Shown: positions 36,383-45,880 of the stretch, piece after piece
Layout: every line of letters begins with the position of its first letter
Position numbering within the stretch: position 1 is the stretch's first letter
Source: Prolixibacteraceae bacterium
GTDB taxonomy: Bacteria; Bacteroidota; Bacteroidia; Bacteroidales; Prolixibacteraceae
Reading direction: 5' to 3'
DNA length: 61,872 bases
Assembly (NCBI GenBank): GCA_030602265.1
Contig: JAUWAB010000019.1
Span: 1 to 61,872, forward strand
Notes under the pieces: model-generated
What the model saw: the letters and a program-made list of their open reading frames with translations, nothing else
What the model was told of the DNA's origin: nothing
Databases searched by the model: none
Translations under genes and position numbers: made by a program

Positions 36383-38818
36383 ATGGGAAATTCAATAGAC
36401 GAAAGATTCAATACATTAATTCTGAGAGACCTTGTAAACCATGAGACGGATTTTATCCCCATCCTGGCCGACGGTGACGATGAGGCACTACAGAGCCTTG
36501 ATGTGCCCAAAGTACTGCCAATTCTTCCGTTGAGAAATACCGTACTCTTTCCGGGTGTGGTCATTCCGATCACAGTTGGGCGGGAGAAATCGCTGAGGCT
36601 GGTAAGGGAAGTCAGCAAGGGTAATAAACTTTTAGGGACCATCGCCCAGGTCGATTTTAAACTGGATGACCCGGGCACACGTGATCTTTACCCCGTGGGC
36701 ACAATGGCCGAGGTGCTGAAACTTCTGGAGATGCCCGACGGATCTACTACGGTCATCATTCAGGGTAGAAGACGGTTTCGGGTCAGGGAGTTCATTTCCG
36801 AGGATCCCTATTTTCGCGCAACCGTCGAGGCAATTGCCGACGTTTTACCGGTAAACAATAATGAATTCAACGCGGTGGTCGGATCGCTCAAGGACCTGTC
36901 GGTCAAAATTGCCCAGTTTACTTCCAATATTCCCCCGGAAGCCTCTTTTGCCGTCAAGAATATCGAGAACTCCACCTTTCTGATCAATTTTATCTGTTCC
37001 AATACCGATATCGAAGTATCGGAGAAGCAGAAGCTTCTTGAAATCGACAACCTGCTGGAAAGGGGGATGCAGGCCATCAGTTACCTGGTGAAGGAGGTGC
37101 AGATGCTCGAACTGAAAAGGGATATCCAGAGTAAGGTGAAGACCGATATGGACCGCCAGCAGCGGGAGTACATGCTTCAGCAACAAATGAAGACCATTCA
37201 GGACGAACTTGGCGGAAACCCGGTGGAAAAGGAGATCCGGGAGCTGAAGGAAAAAGGCCGACAGAAGAACTGGCCCGAAGAGGTGGGTAAATATTTTGAG
37301 AAGGAGGTCGACAAGATGAGCCGGCTTAATCCGGCGGCAGGTGAGTATTCTGTACAGTACAGCTATTGCCAGATCCTTCTGGAGCTGCCCTGGAACGATA
37401 CGACCGAGGATAATTTCGACCTGGAACATGCCCGCAGGGTGCTCGATGAAGACCATTTCGGGCTCGAAAAGGTCAAGGAGAGAATCCTGGAACACCTGGC
37501 CGTTCTCAAGCTGAAGAACGATCTGAAATCACCGATCCTCTGCCTTTACGGGCCTCCCGGCGTGGGCAAAACCTCTCTGGGTAAATCGGTCGCCCGCGCT
37601 CTGGGGCGCAAATATGTAAGAATGAGCCTCGGTGGACTGCACGATGAATCCGAAATTCGCGGTCACCGGAAAACCTATATCGGTGCGATGCCCGGACGTA
37701 TTATCCAGAATATCAAGAAAATAAAGTCGTCTAATCCGGTTTTTGTTCTGGATGAAATCGACAAGGTTTCCAAACAGTTTCACGGCGACCCGGCCTCGGC
37801 GTTGTTGGAAGTGCTGGATCCTGAGCAAAACAGTGAATTCCACGATAATTACATCGACCTTGATTATGACCTCAGCAAGGTGATGTTTATTGCCACCGCC
37901 AATACACTTTCGACCATTGCCCCTCCGTTGCGCGACCGGCTCGAGCTTATTGAGGTAAGCGGCTACCTGGTGGAAGAGAAGGTGGAGATCGCCAAAAGGC
38001 ACCTGATCCCGAAACAGCTGGAAAGCCACGGGGTTAAACCTGAACAGGCCCTGATTGGTGATGAGGTCCTGATGCATGTGATCGAACACTATACCCGTGA
38101 ATCGGGTGTACGTGAGCTGGATAAAAAATTAGCAAAAATTATCCGGAGAATTGCCAAGAAAGTGGCATTTGAAGAGTCTTATAACCCGGCGATAAGTGTT
38201 GAAGACATCAGGGAATATCTGGGAGTTACCCAATATAATAAAGAGGCGTACCAGGGGAATGATTTTCCGGGGGTGGTCACCGGATTGGCCTGGACTGCAG
38301 CCGGTGGGGAGATCCTCTATGTGGAAAGCAGTCTGAGCAAGGGTAAGGGTAACCTGACCATAACCGGGAACCTGGGGGATGTGATGAAAGAGTCGGCCAT
38401 GTTAGCGCTGGAATACCTCAAGAGCCATGCACCGGAGATCGGCATTGATCCGGCGGTATTCCCGGAATGGAATGTACACCTCCATGTTCCGGAGGGAGCC
38501 ATCCCGAAAGACGGTCCGTCGGCAGGGGTGACCATGGTTACCGCCCTGGCTTCGGCATTTACCAAACGGAAGGTGAAGAAGGCGATTGCCATGACCGGTG
38601 AGATAACTCTTCGGGGCAAAGTGCTTCCGGTAGGAGGAATCAAGGAGAAAATATTAGCGGCAAAGCGTGCCGGCATCAGTGAGGTAATCCTTTCGTCCGA
38701 CAACCGGAAAGATCTGGAGGAGATCAGGCCGGAATACCTGACCGGCGTGGAATTCCATTTTGTGGAAACCATTATGGACGTTTTACGGATTGCCCTGACC
38801 GGGGAGGTTGCGGAATAA
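36383..38818 (+). CDS. lon: ATP-dependent protease Lon
   Basis: 811 residues from the ATG at 36383 (MGNSIDERFNTLILRDLVNHE). The frame opens 66 bp earlier at a TTG, overlapping the region just after the rpmE2 terminator, and is less likely. N-terminal LAN domain: VLPILPLRNTVLFPGVVIPITVGR. AAA+ Walker A GPPGVGKTSLGKS, Walker B NPVFVLDEIDKV, sensor 2 region ESGVRELDKKLAKIIRRIA. The Ser-Lys protease domain has PKDGPSAGVTMVTAL (catalytic Ser) and GGIKEKILAAKRAG (catalytic Lys). It degrades misfolded and regulatory proteins in the cytoplasm. No HAIR/CIRCE-like site noticed. Confidence 0.95.
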   Translation: MGNSIDERFNTLILRDLVNHETDFIPILADGDDEALQSLDVPKVLPILPLRNTVLFPGVVIPITVGREKSLRLVREVSKGNKLLGTIAQVDFKLDDPGTRDLYPVGTMAEVLKLLEMPDGSTTVIIQGRRRFRVREFISEDPYFRATVEAIADVLPVNNNEFNAVVGSLKDLSVKIAQFTSNIPPEASFAVKNIENSTFLINFICSNTDIEVSEKQKLLEIDNLLERGMQAISYLVKEVQMLELKRDIQSKVKTDMDRQQREYMLQQQMKTIQDELGGNPVEKEIRELKEKGRQKNWPEEVGKYFEKEVDKMSRLNPAAGEYSVQYSYCQILLELPWNDTTEDNFDLEHARRVLDEDHFGLEKVKERILEHLAVLKLKNDLKSPILCLYGPPGVGKTSLGKSVARALGRKYVRMSLGGLHDESEIRGHRKTYIGAMPGRIIQNIKKIKSSNPVFVLDEIDKVSKQFHGDPASALLEVLDPEQNSEFHDNYIDLDYDLSKVMFIATANTLSTIAPPLRDRLELIEVSGYLVEEKVEIAKRHLIPKQLESHGVKPEQALIGDEVLMHVIEHYTRESGVRELDKKLAKIIRRIAKKVAFEESYNPAISVEDIREYLGVTQYNKEAYQGNDFPGVVTGLAWTAAGGEILYVESSLSKGKGNLTITGNLGDVMKESAMLALEYLKSHAPEIGIDPAVFPEWNVHLHVPEGAIPKDGPSAGVTMVTALASAFTKRKVKKAIAMTGEITLRGKVLPVGGIKEKILAAKRAGISEVILSSDNRKDLEEIRPEYLTGVEFHFVETIMDVLRIALTGEVAE

Positions 38819-38840
38819 AGTCAAAGCCCGGTTATCGCAT

Positions 38841-38885
38841 AAAAAAATATAGCCTGAAGGTGTTGGTGAACGCTTTCAGGCTATA
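38841..38885 (-). terminator. Terminator of the DUF302/HMA lipoprotein pair
   Basis: Arms TATAGCCTGAA and TTCAGGCTATA enclose a 15-nt loop. Read leftward, the hairpin is followed by TTTTTTT (complement of 38841-38847), placing it as terminator for the leftward genes; it also lies 25 bp after lon and may slow rightward transcripts. Confidence 0.7.
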
Positions 38886-38908
38886 AAACTTTCAAAAGGA
38901 GTATAAGT

Positions 38909-39226
38909 CTATTCTGCTGATTTCTTTACGCTATAGCCGCGCTTTTCAATGGCTGTTGAGATATCCTCTAAAGAGGCAAGCTGCGGGTTAAAGCGGATAA
39001 AGGCGGTGGAATCCTCTAATACTGCACTCACGGAATCCACTCCGGCAATCTGTCCAACGCCCTTCTCAATGGATGCTACGCACATGGCGCAGTGCATGCC
39101 GCTTACCGACAGGGTGACTTCCGTCATGGCCACTTCGGCTTCAGCAGTTTTTTTGTCGCTTTGAGTACTGTTCTGGCAGGCCGCTGCCAGCAGTAAAATC
39201 ATGAGCAGAAAAATGTTAATCTTCAT
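38909..39226 (-). CDS. Heavy-metal-associated (HMA) domain lipoprotein
   Basis: 105 residues. Signal with lipobox MKINIFLLMILLLAAACQNS, a short linker, and one HMA domain with the metal-binding CxxC in VSGMHCAMCVASIEKGVGQIAGVDSV. The closing ISTAIEKRGYSVKK is typical. Probably a lipid-anchored copper-binding protein in the periplasm or at the outer membrane. The DUF302 gene ends only 6 bp upstream, so the two are almost certainly co-transcribed. Confidence 0.85.
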   Translation of the reverse strand: MKINIFLLMILLLAAACQNSTQSDKKTAEAEVAMTEVTLSVSGMHCAMCVASIEKGVGQIAGVDSVSAVLEDSTAFIRFNPQLASLEDISTAIEKRGYSVKKSAE

Positions 39227-39232
39227 AGTTGG

Positions 39233-39709
39233 TTATTTTTTGATGACTTGATTCAGCAAAGTTTCTATTTCGTTTCCGGCCTGGTCCATGGAGGAGCGGG
39301 TTATGCCGGCTAACATGCCCGACATAAGTCCGGTATTCATTCTGGATATCTGAACATTACCGTCTTTGGTCTGATAAACCGAAACCCGGCAGGGCATCAT
39401 TACCGAGGCAGGGCGCTCGCTGTCTGCACCGAGGATATTGTAAGCGATTTGCGGTTTGCATAGCGACATGACCACGACCGGCTCCACTTCGAGGTTATGC
39501 TTTGCCATGGTAGCCTGGAGGTTATACATATGACTGATATTCCATCCTGATTCCTTGGCTAAGGCCTCAATCCGGTCGATGGTTTCGATAAATTCGTATT
39601 TACTTTCGTCAACAACGAAGATTTTTTCGCTCATAATGGCTGCGCCCGTCAGGACGACAAACATGATTCCGGCAGCGAAACCGGTGATTAATAATCCTGC
39701 TTTCTTCAT
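39233..39709 (-). CDS. DUF302 domain protein, membrane-anchored
   Basis: 158 residues from MKKAGLLITGFAAGIMFVVLTG; the longer frame adds 15 residues without signal-like character. The N-terminal hydrophobic segment should anchor the protein in the inner membrane with the DUF302 domain outside. The domain is visible as FIETIDRIEALAKESGWNI, VEPVVVMSLCKPQIAYNIL, and VMMPCRVSVYQTKDGNVQISRMNTGLM. DUF302 proteins often neighbour metal or redox genes; here the partner is an HMA lipoprotein, suggesting metal handling. Two Cys (SLCKP, MPCR) may be functional. Confidence 0.82.
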   Translation of the reverse strand: MKKAGLLITGFAAGIMFVVLTGAAIMSEKIFVVDESKYEFIETIDRIEALAKESGWNISHMYNLQATMAKHNLEVEPVVVMSLCKPQIAYNILGADSERPASVMMPCRVSVYQTKDGNVQISRMNTGLMSGMLAGITRSSMDQAGNEIETLLNQVIKK

Positions 39710-39797
39710 AACTTTAAAATAATAATGTTTACACCTAAACAAAGCAGAAATCAAATTGTTTGGGGCTGTCTTTCCCTAAACAGCCACCGATGGTGGA

Positions 39798-40007
39798 TCA
39801 GGGGTTTCTGAGTTTCGTATTTCCTTTCTGGGCTTTTGGCCAGTATGGACAATGGCGGCATCCGTTGGCGCAGCAGTATCCGCGCCTGCGGAGATAGTCT
39901 TCGGTCATTACCCGGTAGCCGTCGGGACTGAGGTAATAGTCGGCGCCTTCTTTGAGGTTGTCGCTTCCGTAACTGATGTCGTCGTAATCAGGGTTCCAGA
40001 TGGCCAT
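39798..40007 (-). CDS. DUF5522-type small cysteine-rich protein
   Basis: 69 residues with [35 protein letters not shown]. The CC-x2-GC-x2-C cluster near the end suggests a metal or iron-sulfur site. Its start overlaps the end of ribBA by 20 bp on the same strand, so translation is probably coupled. I recall such proteins as DUF5522, widespread in Bacteroidota; function unknown. Confidence 0.75.
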   Translation of the reverse strand: MAIWNPDYDDISYGSDNLKEGADYYLSPDGYRVMTEDYLRRRGYCCANGCRHCPYWPKAQKGNTKLRNP

Positions 40008-41244
40008 GGCTGTCGTTGTTTTCGTCGTAGGTAAACCGCTGCAGGGTGTGGCCCATGCGGTCGCGCTTGGTCTTCAGGTATTTCGTGTTGAACTTGTTGG
40101 GTTCCACTTCAAGGGGTTTAACGCTGATTACCTGAAGTCCGTATGCTTCGAGGCCTACCCGTTTTACCGGGTTGTTGGTCAGCAGCACCATTTTGGAAAC
40201 CCCAAGGCTCCTGAGGATCTGGGCACCCACGCCATAGTCGCGTTCGTCGGCCTTGAATCCGAGGTGAAGGTTGGCTTCTACGGTGTCCAGGCCTTCATCC
40301 TGCAGCTTGTACGCCGCTATTTTGTTGATCAGTCCGATACCGCGGCCTTCCTGCATCATGTAAACGATCACCCCGCGGCCTTCCTTTTCAATAATGTCCA
40401 TGGCCTTGTGCAGCTGGTCGCCGCATTCGCAGCGGAGCGAACCAAAAATATCGCCGGTCATGCAGGAGGAATGGACACGCACCGGAATGGTATCTTCCGG
40501 TCCCCAGGAGCCCTTTACCAGCGCCACATGCTCCTTGTTATTGCTCTTCTGCAGGAACGGAATTATCCGGAAATCGCCGAAGCGGGTGGGTAGTTGTACC
40601 TCTTCGCCTCTTTTTATCAGGCTTTCGCTTTTCAACCGGTAGGCGATTAAATCTTTTATGGTGATGATTTTCAGGTTGAATTTTTCGGCTAATTTCACCA
40701 GGTCGGGAAGACGGGCCATTGAGCCGTCGTCGTTCATGACTTCAACCAATACTCCAGACGGGAATAATCCTGATATGCGTGCGAGATCCACTGCGGCTTC
40801 GGTGTGGCCGGCACGGCGGAGTACACCCCTGTTTTTGGCCTTCAGCGGGAAAATGTGTCCCGGTCGCCCAAGATCTTCCGGACGCGTTTTCGCATCTACC
40901 AGGGCTTTGATGGTTATGGCCCGGTCCTGTGCCGAAATTCCGGTAGTTACGCCGGGCAGATTGGCATCAACCGATACCGTAAACTGCGTTTCATGGAAAG
41001 AGGTGTTCTGTCCGACCATCATCTCTAACTCCAGTTCATCACACCGGTTCTCGGTGAGGGCAACGCAAATCAGCCCACGACCATGAATGGCCATGAAATT
41101 GATCTTCTCGGGGGTAATCAGTTCTGAGGCACAAATGAAATCGCCCTCATTCTCACGGTCCTCATCATCGACTACGATGACCAGTTCTCCGTTTCTGATG
41201 GCTTCTATTGCTTCGGGGATGGTATTTAAGCTGAATTCCGGCAT
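39988..41244 (-). CDS. ribBA: Bifunctional 3,4-dihydroxy-2-butanone-4-phosphate synthase / GTP cyclohydrolase II
   Basis: 418 residues. Supplies both precursors of riboflavin, from ribulose 5-phosphate and GTP. The RibB half (about 1-205) has [23 protein letters not shown] and the catalytic [17 protein letters not shown]. The RibA half has the zinc motif [20 protein letters not shown] (three Cys), [11 protein letters not shown] and [17 protein letters not shown]. No FMN riboswitch was noticed in the 94 bp upstream. Overlaps the downstream DUF5522 gene. Confidence 0.96.
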   Translation of the reverse strand: MPEFSLNTIPEAIEAIRNGELVIVVDDEDRENEGDFICASELITPEKINFMAIHGRGLICVALTENRCDELELEMMVGQNTSFHETQFTVSVDANLPGVTTGISAQDRAITIKALVDAKTRPEDLGRPGHIFPLKAKNRGVLRRAGHTEAAVDLARISGLFPSGVLVEVMNDDGSMARLPDLVKLAEKFNLKIITIKDLIAYRLKSESLIKRGEEVQLPTRFGDFRIIPFLQKSNNKEHVALVKGSWGPEDTIPVRVHSSCMTGDIFGSLRCECGDQLHKAMDIIEKEGRGVIVYMMQEGRGIGLINKIAAYKLQDEGLDTVEANLHLGFKADERDYGVGAQILRSLGVSKMVLLTNNPVKRVGLEAYGLQVISVKPLEVEPNKFNTKYLKTKRDRMGHTLQRFTYDENNDSHGHLEP

Positions 41245-41338
41245 TTTTTTGTCTTCCTGTTTTGCGGCGCAAAATTAGTTAAAAATTATCGGAAATAACC
41301 TGATAAAGGCTTTGTTCCTGACAATGGTAATGATTTAA

Positions 41339-42526
41339 TCAGGCTCTTTTCGATTTTTCCCAGGTGACTTTCTGCTGCCTGCGGAAGTGCCTGATTATTC
41401 CGGCGATGGAGGCGTAGTTGATTGCCACAAAATAGTATGGGGCAAAGAGGAGCTTGATCCGTAGTTTCCTGTGTTCGAGGATATATCCGGCTAAGGCCAT
41501 CAGATAACACAACAGCTGGACCCAAAGTATCAGGCTGTACACCGATAAGCTGAACCATAATGAACCAGCGCTCACCAGCCAGATGTTCAGTGGGAGAAAA
41601 AGGAACAGAAATATGGGGGCGACGGTCCAGCGGAGTACTTTATGCGAAAAATACTGCCAGCTGAGCCAGCCGTAACTGAAGATATTCAGCAGCCAAAGCA
41701 ACCTGAAAATGGTCTGGACACCACCGGCCGCGATGCGTATTTTCCTCTTCAGTTCTTCCTTTACATTGAGGGAGGCAGTTTCCTCGGCGTAGGCTTCGGG
41801 GGTATAGGCGATCCGGTATCCTTTCCGGGCTATTCTCAGGGAGATGACAAAATCGTCCAGCAGGGTGTCTTTTTCCACCGGCTCAAAAAGTTCAGTGCGA
41901 ATGGCAAAAAGTTCACCCACACCTCCTATGGCCGAATTTAATTCGGCATCCATTTTCTTGATTTTCGACTCAAGGCGCCAGTAAAGTCCTTCGCCTGCCG
42001 CTGATGCATTTTCTGCTTCACTCTCTACGATCCGTTTCTCTCCGGCCACGCAGCCCACTTTCGGGTCGGCAAAGCAGGCCACCATGTCGCGTATGGTGTT
42101 GTTGCTCAGCCGGGTGTTGGTGTCGGAGAAGATGACCACCGGTGCCTTTACAAACTGCATCCCCCGGTTCATGGCATCGATCTTGCCCCGTCGTTCGGGC
42201 TGGTGGTACACCTCTAACTGCGGATACTGTCTGAGCATATCAGGCGTTCCGTCGTCCGACCCGTCGGTAACCCAGATGTACTGTACCTTTTCCTTCGGGT
42301 AATCCAGTGAAAAGGAGTTGGCGACCTTCCGGGCGACGTAATCTTTTTCGTTGTATGCGGTAACAAAGAGGCAGACGTCAGGCTCGTAGCTGCCGGCGTT
42401 ATCGGGTTGCCTGCGCGGGGCAAGCCGTTTTTTTACCCATACCAGCAGACTGAGGATTATCCCGTACCCGGCGAAGGTATAGAAAAGGGTAACGAGCATT
42501 AACCAGAAGAGCAGGTGTAGGATCAT
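41339..42526 (-). CDS. Family 2 glycosyltransferase, membrane-bound
   Basis: 395 residues. N-terminal helix MILHLLFWLMLVTLFYTFAGYG, a GT-A catalytic domain with VCLFVTAYNEKDYVARKVANS, YIWVTDGSDDGT, the metal-binding VIFSDTNTRLS and a QxxRW-like segment LKRKIRIAAGGVQTIFRLL, then three or four C-terminal helices. This is the layout of processive or polyprenyl-linked sugar transferases at the cytoplasmic face of the inner membrane. Starts with a 4-bp ATGA overlap on the upstream GT4 gene, so the two are coupled; product probably an envelope polysaccharide or glycolipid. Confidence 0.85.
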   Translation of the reverse strand: MILHLLFWLMLVTLFYTFAGYGIILSLLVWVKKRLAPRRQPDNAGSYEPDVCLFVTAYNEKDYVARKVANSFSLDYPKEKVQYIWVTDGSDDGTPDMLRQYPQLEVYHQPERRGKIDAMNRGMQFVKAPVVIFSDTNTRLSNNTIRDMVACFADPKVGCVAGEKRIVESEAENASAAGEGLYWRLESKIKKMDAELNSAIGGVGELFAIRTELFEPVEKDTLLDDFVISLRIARKGYRIAYTPEAYAEETASLNVKEELKRKIRIAAGGVQTIFRLLWLLNIFSYGWLSWQYFSHKVLRWTVAPIFLFLFLPLNIWLVSAGSLWFSLSVYSLILWVQLLCYLMALAGYILEHRKLRIKLLFAPYYFVAINYASIAGIIRHFRRQQKVTWEKSKRA

Positions 42527-43725
42527 GTCAGGCTGTTTTGGTAAAATCCGGCCAATTTTCCGGCTATTGCAAGATTGTCAAAATTTTCGTGAATAAAAAG
42601 GATCGATGCCCTGCCTAATGAATTAAATAATTCACGGTCTGCAACCAGCCTGCATATGGCACCGGTAAAATCCTCAGGGGTATCGGCAATCAGGATGTTC
42701 TTTCCGTGGGTTGTGCCAATCCCTTCGGCACCTATGGCAGTGGAGACTATCGCTTTGCCCATGGCCATCCCTTCAATGATTTTGATGCGCATCCCGCTCC
42801 CCGAAAGCAGGGGCACTATCATAATGGCCCTGGAGTCCATGAAGGCGTATGCATCGGGGACTTCCCCCTCGAAGACCACCCCCGGAAGGTTAAATTTATT
42901 GATAAGCCATCGAGGGGCTTTTCTTCCGGCAATGTAAAACTTCAGGCCAGGAAATCGCTCGCGGATTTTAGGCCAGCAATGCTGAAGAAACCAGAGCAGC
43001 CCTTCCTGGTTGGGCGACCATTCCAGCGATCCCAGATGAAAGAGCGAAGGGAATTCCAGACTGGCCCTGCCGGATCTCAAAGACGCAGCATCTATACCGG
43101 TCGGGGAGACATGTACGGGCTTGCGGTTGCCCAGATGGTTCAGTATATTTCCGTCCCTTTCGGTGATGGGTACCAGCAGATCGTAATGGTTGAGCCAGCT
43201 GAGTTCAAATTTTCTGATCCGCGCTGCCAGGTTCCGGATATAATATTTTTTATATCCACCGGAAAGGGCGATGGTCCGTTCCCATATTTCGTGCTCTACA
43301 TTATGGGCACGATAGGCGATCAGGGCTTTGGAGTATTTCCTGATCAGCGGGATGTAGGGGCAGAGGTATAGCCCTTCGAGCTGGATGATGTCGAACGGCT
43401 TTTCCTGAAGCAGATTTTTCAGGGATTCACTGAATTTTTTTGAGATGAACCTGACGGCATTGTAAGGCTGGTAAGAGAAGAGCAGGTTGGCCAGGGCCGC
43501 AGGGGCTGAGATGGGTGCAGGCACGAAAACGTCCCGGAAATCAGCAAGGCTAAGGACTTCCGGCGGGATATCAATGGTTTTTACCTGGTGTTTCAGGGTA
43601 TTCATGAACAGCACGGTGACTTCGTGCCCGTTCCTGGCCAGGCCCCTTGTCAGGTTTAGTGTGGCAATGGCTCCGCCGTCCTTGTCAGGATACGGTGGCT
43701 TGTTGGTCAGCTGAAGTATTTTCAT
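42523..43725 (-). CDS. Family 4 glycosyltransferase (GT-B)
   Basis: 400 residues. MKILQLTNKPPYPDKDGGAIATLNLTRGLARNGHEVTV is the usual N-terminal GT-B segment, with IIQLEGLYLCPYIPLIRK and RAHNVEHEIWER further on. The C-terminal donor-binding part has GSLEWSPNQEGLLWFLQ, VVFEGEVPDAYAFMDSRAIMIVPLLSGSGMRIKIIEGMAMGKAIVSTAIGAEGI, with the conserved Glu of the E-x7-E region. Likely cytoplasmic and active on an envelope glycan. The first 41 bases overlap the end of the lptF-like gene, and the last 4 overlap the GT2 gene. Confidence 0.88.
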   Translation of the reverse strand: MKILQLTNKPPYPDKDGGAIATLNLTRGLARNGHEVTVLFMNTLKHQVKTIDIPPEVLSLADFRDVFVPAPISAPAALANLLFSYQPYNAVRFISKKFSESLKNLLQEKPFDIIQLEGLYLCPYIPLIRKYSKALIAYRAHNVEHEIWERTIALSGGYKKYYIRNLAARIRKFELSWLNHYDLLVPITERDGNILNHLGNRKPVHVSPTGIDAASLRSGRASLEFPSLFHLGSLEWSPNQEGLLWFLQHCWPKIRERFPGLKFYIAGRKAPRWLINKFNLPGVVFEGEVPDAYAFMDSRAIMIVPLLSGSGMRIKIIEGMAMGKAIVSTAIGAEGIGTTHGKNILIADTPEDFTGAICRLVADRELFNSLGRASILFIHENFDNLAIAGKLAGFYQNSLT

Positions 43726-45196
43726 CCCGCGTGCCTTTCTTAAAAAGATTATTCAGGCCAAGTCTCTGGATGAGATTGGTATAGGTCTCGGCCGACATAA
43801 CCGGTGAGTCGGTCACCGCCTTATAGGTGAGCCAGAAACCGACCGGCAGAAAAATCAGGGACGAGAACCACATTCCGGCAACCATTCCCCAGACGTCCTC
43901 CCTGGCCGATTTTTCGCCCATCATGGAAACGATATAGTAGGAGATGAACAGGAGTATGGAGACCACGACCGGCATGCCCAGCCCGCCTTTCCGGATGATG
44001 GCCCCGAACGGGGCTCCGATAAAGAAGAAAACGAGTACGGCAAAAGAGAGGGTGTATTTCCTGTGCCGTTCCATCATGTGCATGTTGATTCGCTTTTTCC
44101 TTCCGTACAGATTGTTCTCGATATTATTGATCTCCTGGTAGTTTGATCGGGCGGCATAAAGGGCTGCATGTACCGATTCGCTCATGTTCCAGTCGGTATA
44201 GCTGGTAAGCAGGCTGTCATAGTCGAATACCCGGTATTCTTCCTGCTGGTAACGCCCCAACAGGGTGTCGTTCTCCAGGACCCTGGCATAGATCCTCTTG
44301 TCGGCCTGCGACATATAACGGGTGTTGAGCATGAAATTCCTGAGCCGGTCCTTGTAGTCCAGCATAAGTGAGTCCTCTGCAAATTTGAGCTGATCAATGT
44401 TCAGCATCCGGTGGCTGTTCCTGAATATATTCTCGTCGCGGCGCTGAAAGTCAAAATTCATCACCCGCACGTTGATTACCTGCTTGTCGAACTGGTCCCT
44501 CCTGAAAGGGTAAGAATTAGGGTTCCCCGACATACTGCCTTCCTCTTCCGAGAAATTTTCGCCGTGGTAGAGGGTCATGACCATATAGTTTTTGTCTTCG
44601 GTCATCTTGAGATACCCTGAATCGGCAACAGTAACGCTTTCGTTGGCCTTATTGCCGGTATGGTCGTAAATCAGGATGTCGTGGAGGGTGTTGTTGCGTT
44701 TGTCCTTGTGCCCGATCCGGATGCTGTAGCCGTCGATTTCGCTGGTAAAGACCCCTTCCTTCAGGACCAGTTCAGGACGTTGCTGCCTGACGCTCCACAT
44801 GAGGGTGGTGAAGCGCAGGTTGGTGTGGGGGAGGATATGGTTGGCAAACACGAATGCGGTAATGGTGATGAAGATGGCGATCACGATCAGGGGTTTCATA
44901 ATCCGGAAGAGGGAAATTCCGGAGGATTTCATGGCTACCAGTTCGTAATTTTCACCTAATTCACCGAAGGTCATAATGGAAGCCAACAGCATGGCTAACG
45001 GAAAGGCAAACGGGAGCAGTCCGAAGGCCGCATAAAAAAGAAGTTCGGCCAGGATCCGCCAGTCAAGTCCTTTGCCGACCAGGTCGTCCACGTATTTCCA
45101 GAGGAACTGCATCAGCAGGATAAATACGCAGATAAAGAAGGTCATGAAAAATGGCCCTAAGAATGTTTTCAGTACATACCCGTATAGTCGTTTCAT
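43685..45196 (-). CDS. LptF/LptG-family permease (YjgP/YjgQ)
   Basis: 503 residues. Two N-terminal helices pairs (FLGPFFMTFFICVFILLMQFLWKY; LLFYAAFGLLPFAFPLAMLLASIMTFGELGENYELVAMKSSGISLFRIMKPLI), a periplasmic jellyroll-like middle with an extra helical insertion about 265-360, and C-terminal helices (YTLSFAVLVFFFIGAPFGAIIRKGGLGMPVVVSILLFISYYIVSMMGEK). The family forms the inner-membrane part of the LPS export machine with LptB. The gene order with two glycosyltransferases fits an envelope role. LptF versus LptG cannot be told apart here. Confidence 0.9.
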   Translation of the reverse strand: MKRLYGYVLKTFLGPFFMTFFICVFILLMQFLWKYVDDLVGKGLDWRILAELLFYAAFGLLPFAFPLAMLLASIMTFGELGENYELVAMKSSGISLFRIMKPLIVIAIFITITAFVFANHILPHTNLRFTTLMWSVRQQRPELVLKEGVFTSEIDGYSIRIGHKDKRNNTLHDILIYDHTGNKANESVTVADSGYLKMTEDKNYMVMTLYHGENFSEEEGSMSGNPNSYPFRRDQFDKQVINVRVMNFDFQRRDENIFRNSHRMLNIDQLKFAEDSLMLDYKDRLRNFMLNTRYMSQADKRIYARVLENDTLLGRYQQEEYRVFDYDSLLTSYTDWNMSESVHAALYAARSNYQEINNIENNLYGRKKRINMHMMERHRKYTLSFAVLVFFFIGAPFGAIIRKGGLGMPVVVSILLFISYYIVSMMGEKSAREDVWGMVAGMWFSSLIFLPVGFWLTYKAVTDSPVMSAETYTNLIQRLGLNNLFKKGTRDENTSADQQATVS

Positions 45197-45270
45197 ACGT
45201 AATTCCGGATCATAAAGTATGATGCAAAACTACAGTAATTTGTGGGAAATGAAAGTTAAAATTTGTAACT

Positions 45271-45340
45271 CTTCGCCCTTTGCCCTTCGCGCTTCGCTCT
45301 TTGCTCTTTGCTCTTTGCCCTTCGCTCTATGCCCTATGAT
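45271..45340. repeat. Heptanucleotide tandem repeat (CTTYGCY)n
   Basis: Ten consecutive 7-bp units, CTTCGCC, CTTTGCC, CTTCGCG, CTTCGCT, CTTTGCT, CTTTGCT, CTTTGCC, CTTCGCT, CTATGCC, CTATGAT. It lies between the START-like protein's stop region and the upstream end of the lptF-like gene; the last unit or so overlaps the end of the START-like gene at 45334. Confidence 0.88.
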
Positions 45341-45711
45341 CCCACTGTATGTTTCAAATCGTTAATATGGTTGTTCCACATTCCGATAATTTCCTCCTCT
45401 TCGTCGGGTTCGGCAAAATCGGTTACGATCAGGGAGACATCGTTGGTCAATTCGTCCTGGGTAATACGGAATTCGAAGTAAGTCTCGGGGTCGTCGGCCC
45501 ATGCAAAGCGGATCAGTTTATTTTCTTTCTGCATTACCACTTCAGCTATTTCTTCGGCGCCTTTCCACCGGAAGGTAAATTCTTTTCCGCGGATACTGAC
45601 ATCTTCGGCAAACCATTCGGCTAACCCGGAGGGGGTGCTCAGGCGGTTGTAAAGCACTTTGGGAGAGCAGTTTATTAAATATTCCAGTTGTATCTTCGTT
45701 TTGCCTGTCAT
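45334..45711 (-). CDS. START-like / SRPBCC-fold protein
   Basis: 125 residues: KIQLEYLINCSPKVLYNRLSTPSGLAEWFAEDVSIRGKEFTFRWKGAEEIAEVV, LIRFAWADDPETYFEFRI, and a final helix EEEIIGMWNNHINDLKHTVG. This is the helix-grip fold of the AHSA1/START-like group common in Bacteroidota. It probably binds a hydrophobic ligand or a chaperone; no catalytic residues are evident. It is divergent from the tRNA gene. Confidence 0.8.
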   Translation of the reverse strand: MTGKTKIQLEYLINCSPKVLYNRLSTPSGLAEWFAEDVSIRGKEFTFRWKGAEEIAEVVMQKENKLIRFAWADDPETYFEFRITQDELTNDVSLIVTDFAEPDEEEEIIGMWNNHINDLKHTVGS

Positions 45712-45817
45712 AGTTAAGCCATTTCAATTGCAGGATTTTTTTGTACCTGGTTTAGTTATTTTTACGGCTTCAATATAGCATATTTTTCAACACATTCTGT
45801 TTTTTTGAAAAAAATTG

Positions 45818-45825
45818 TATATTTG
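45818..45825 (+). promoter_or_regulatory. Possible -7 box of the tRNA-Met promoter
   Basis: TATATTTG matches TAnnTTTG, about 55 bp before the tRNA. No TTTG at the canonical 19-bp distance (the nearest, at 45804, is too close), so the -33 element is weak or absent. Confidence 0.4.
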
Positions 45826-45880
45826 CACCGCGTTTCCAGGGGGTATATCTCCGGGCGACAGCAAGAGTTCAAAAGAAGAT

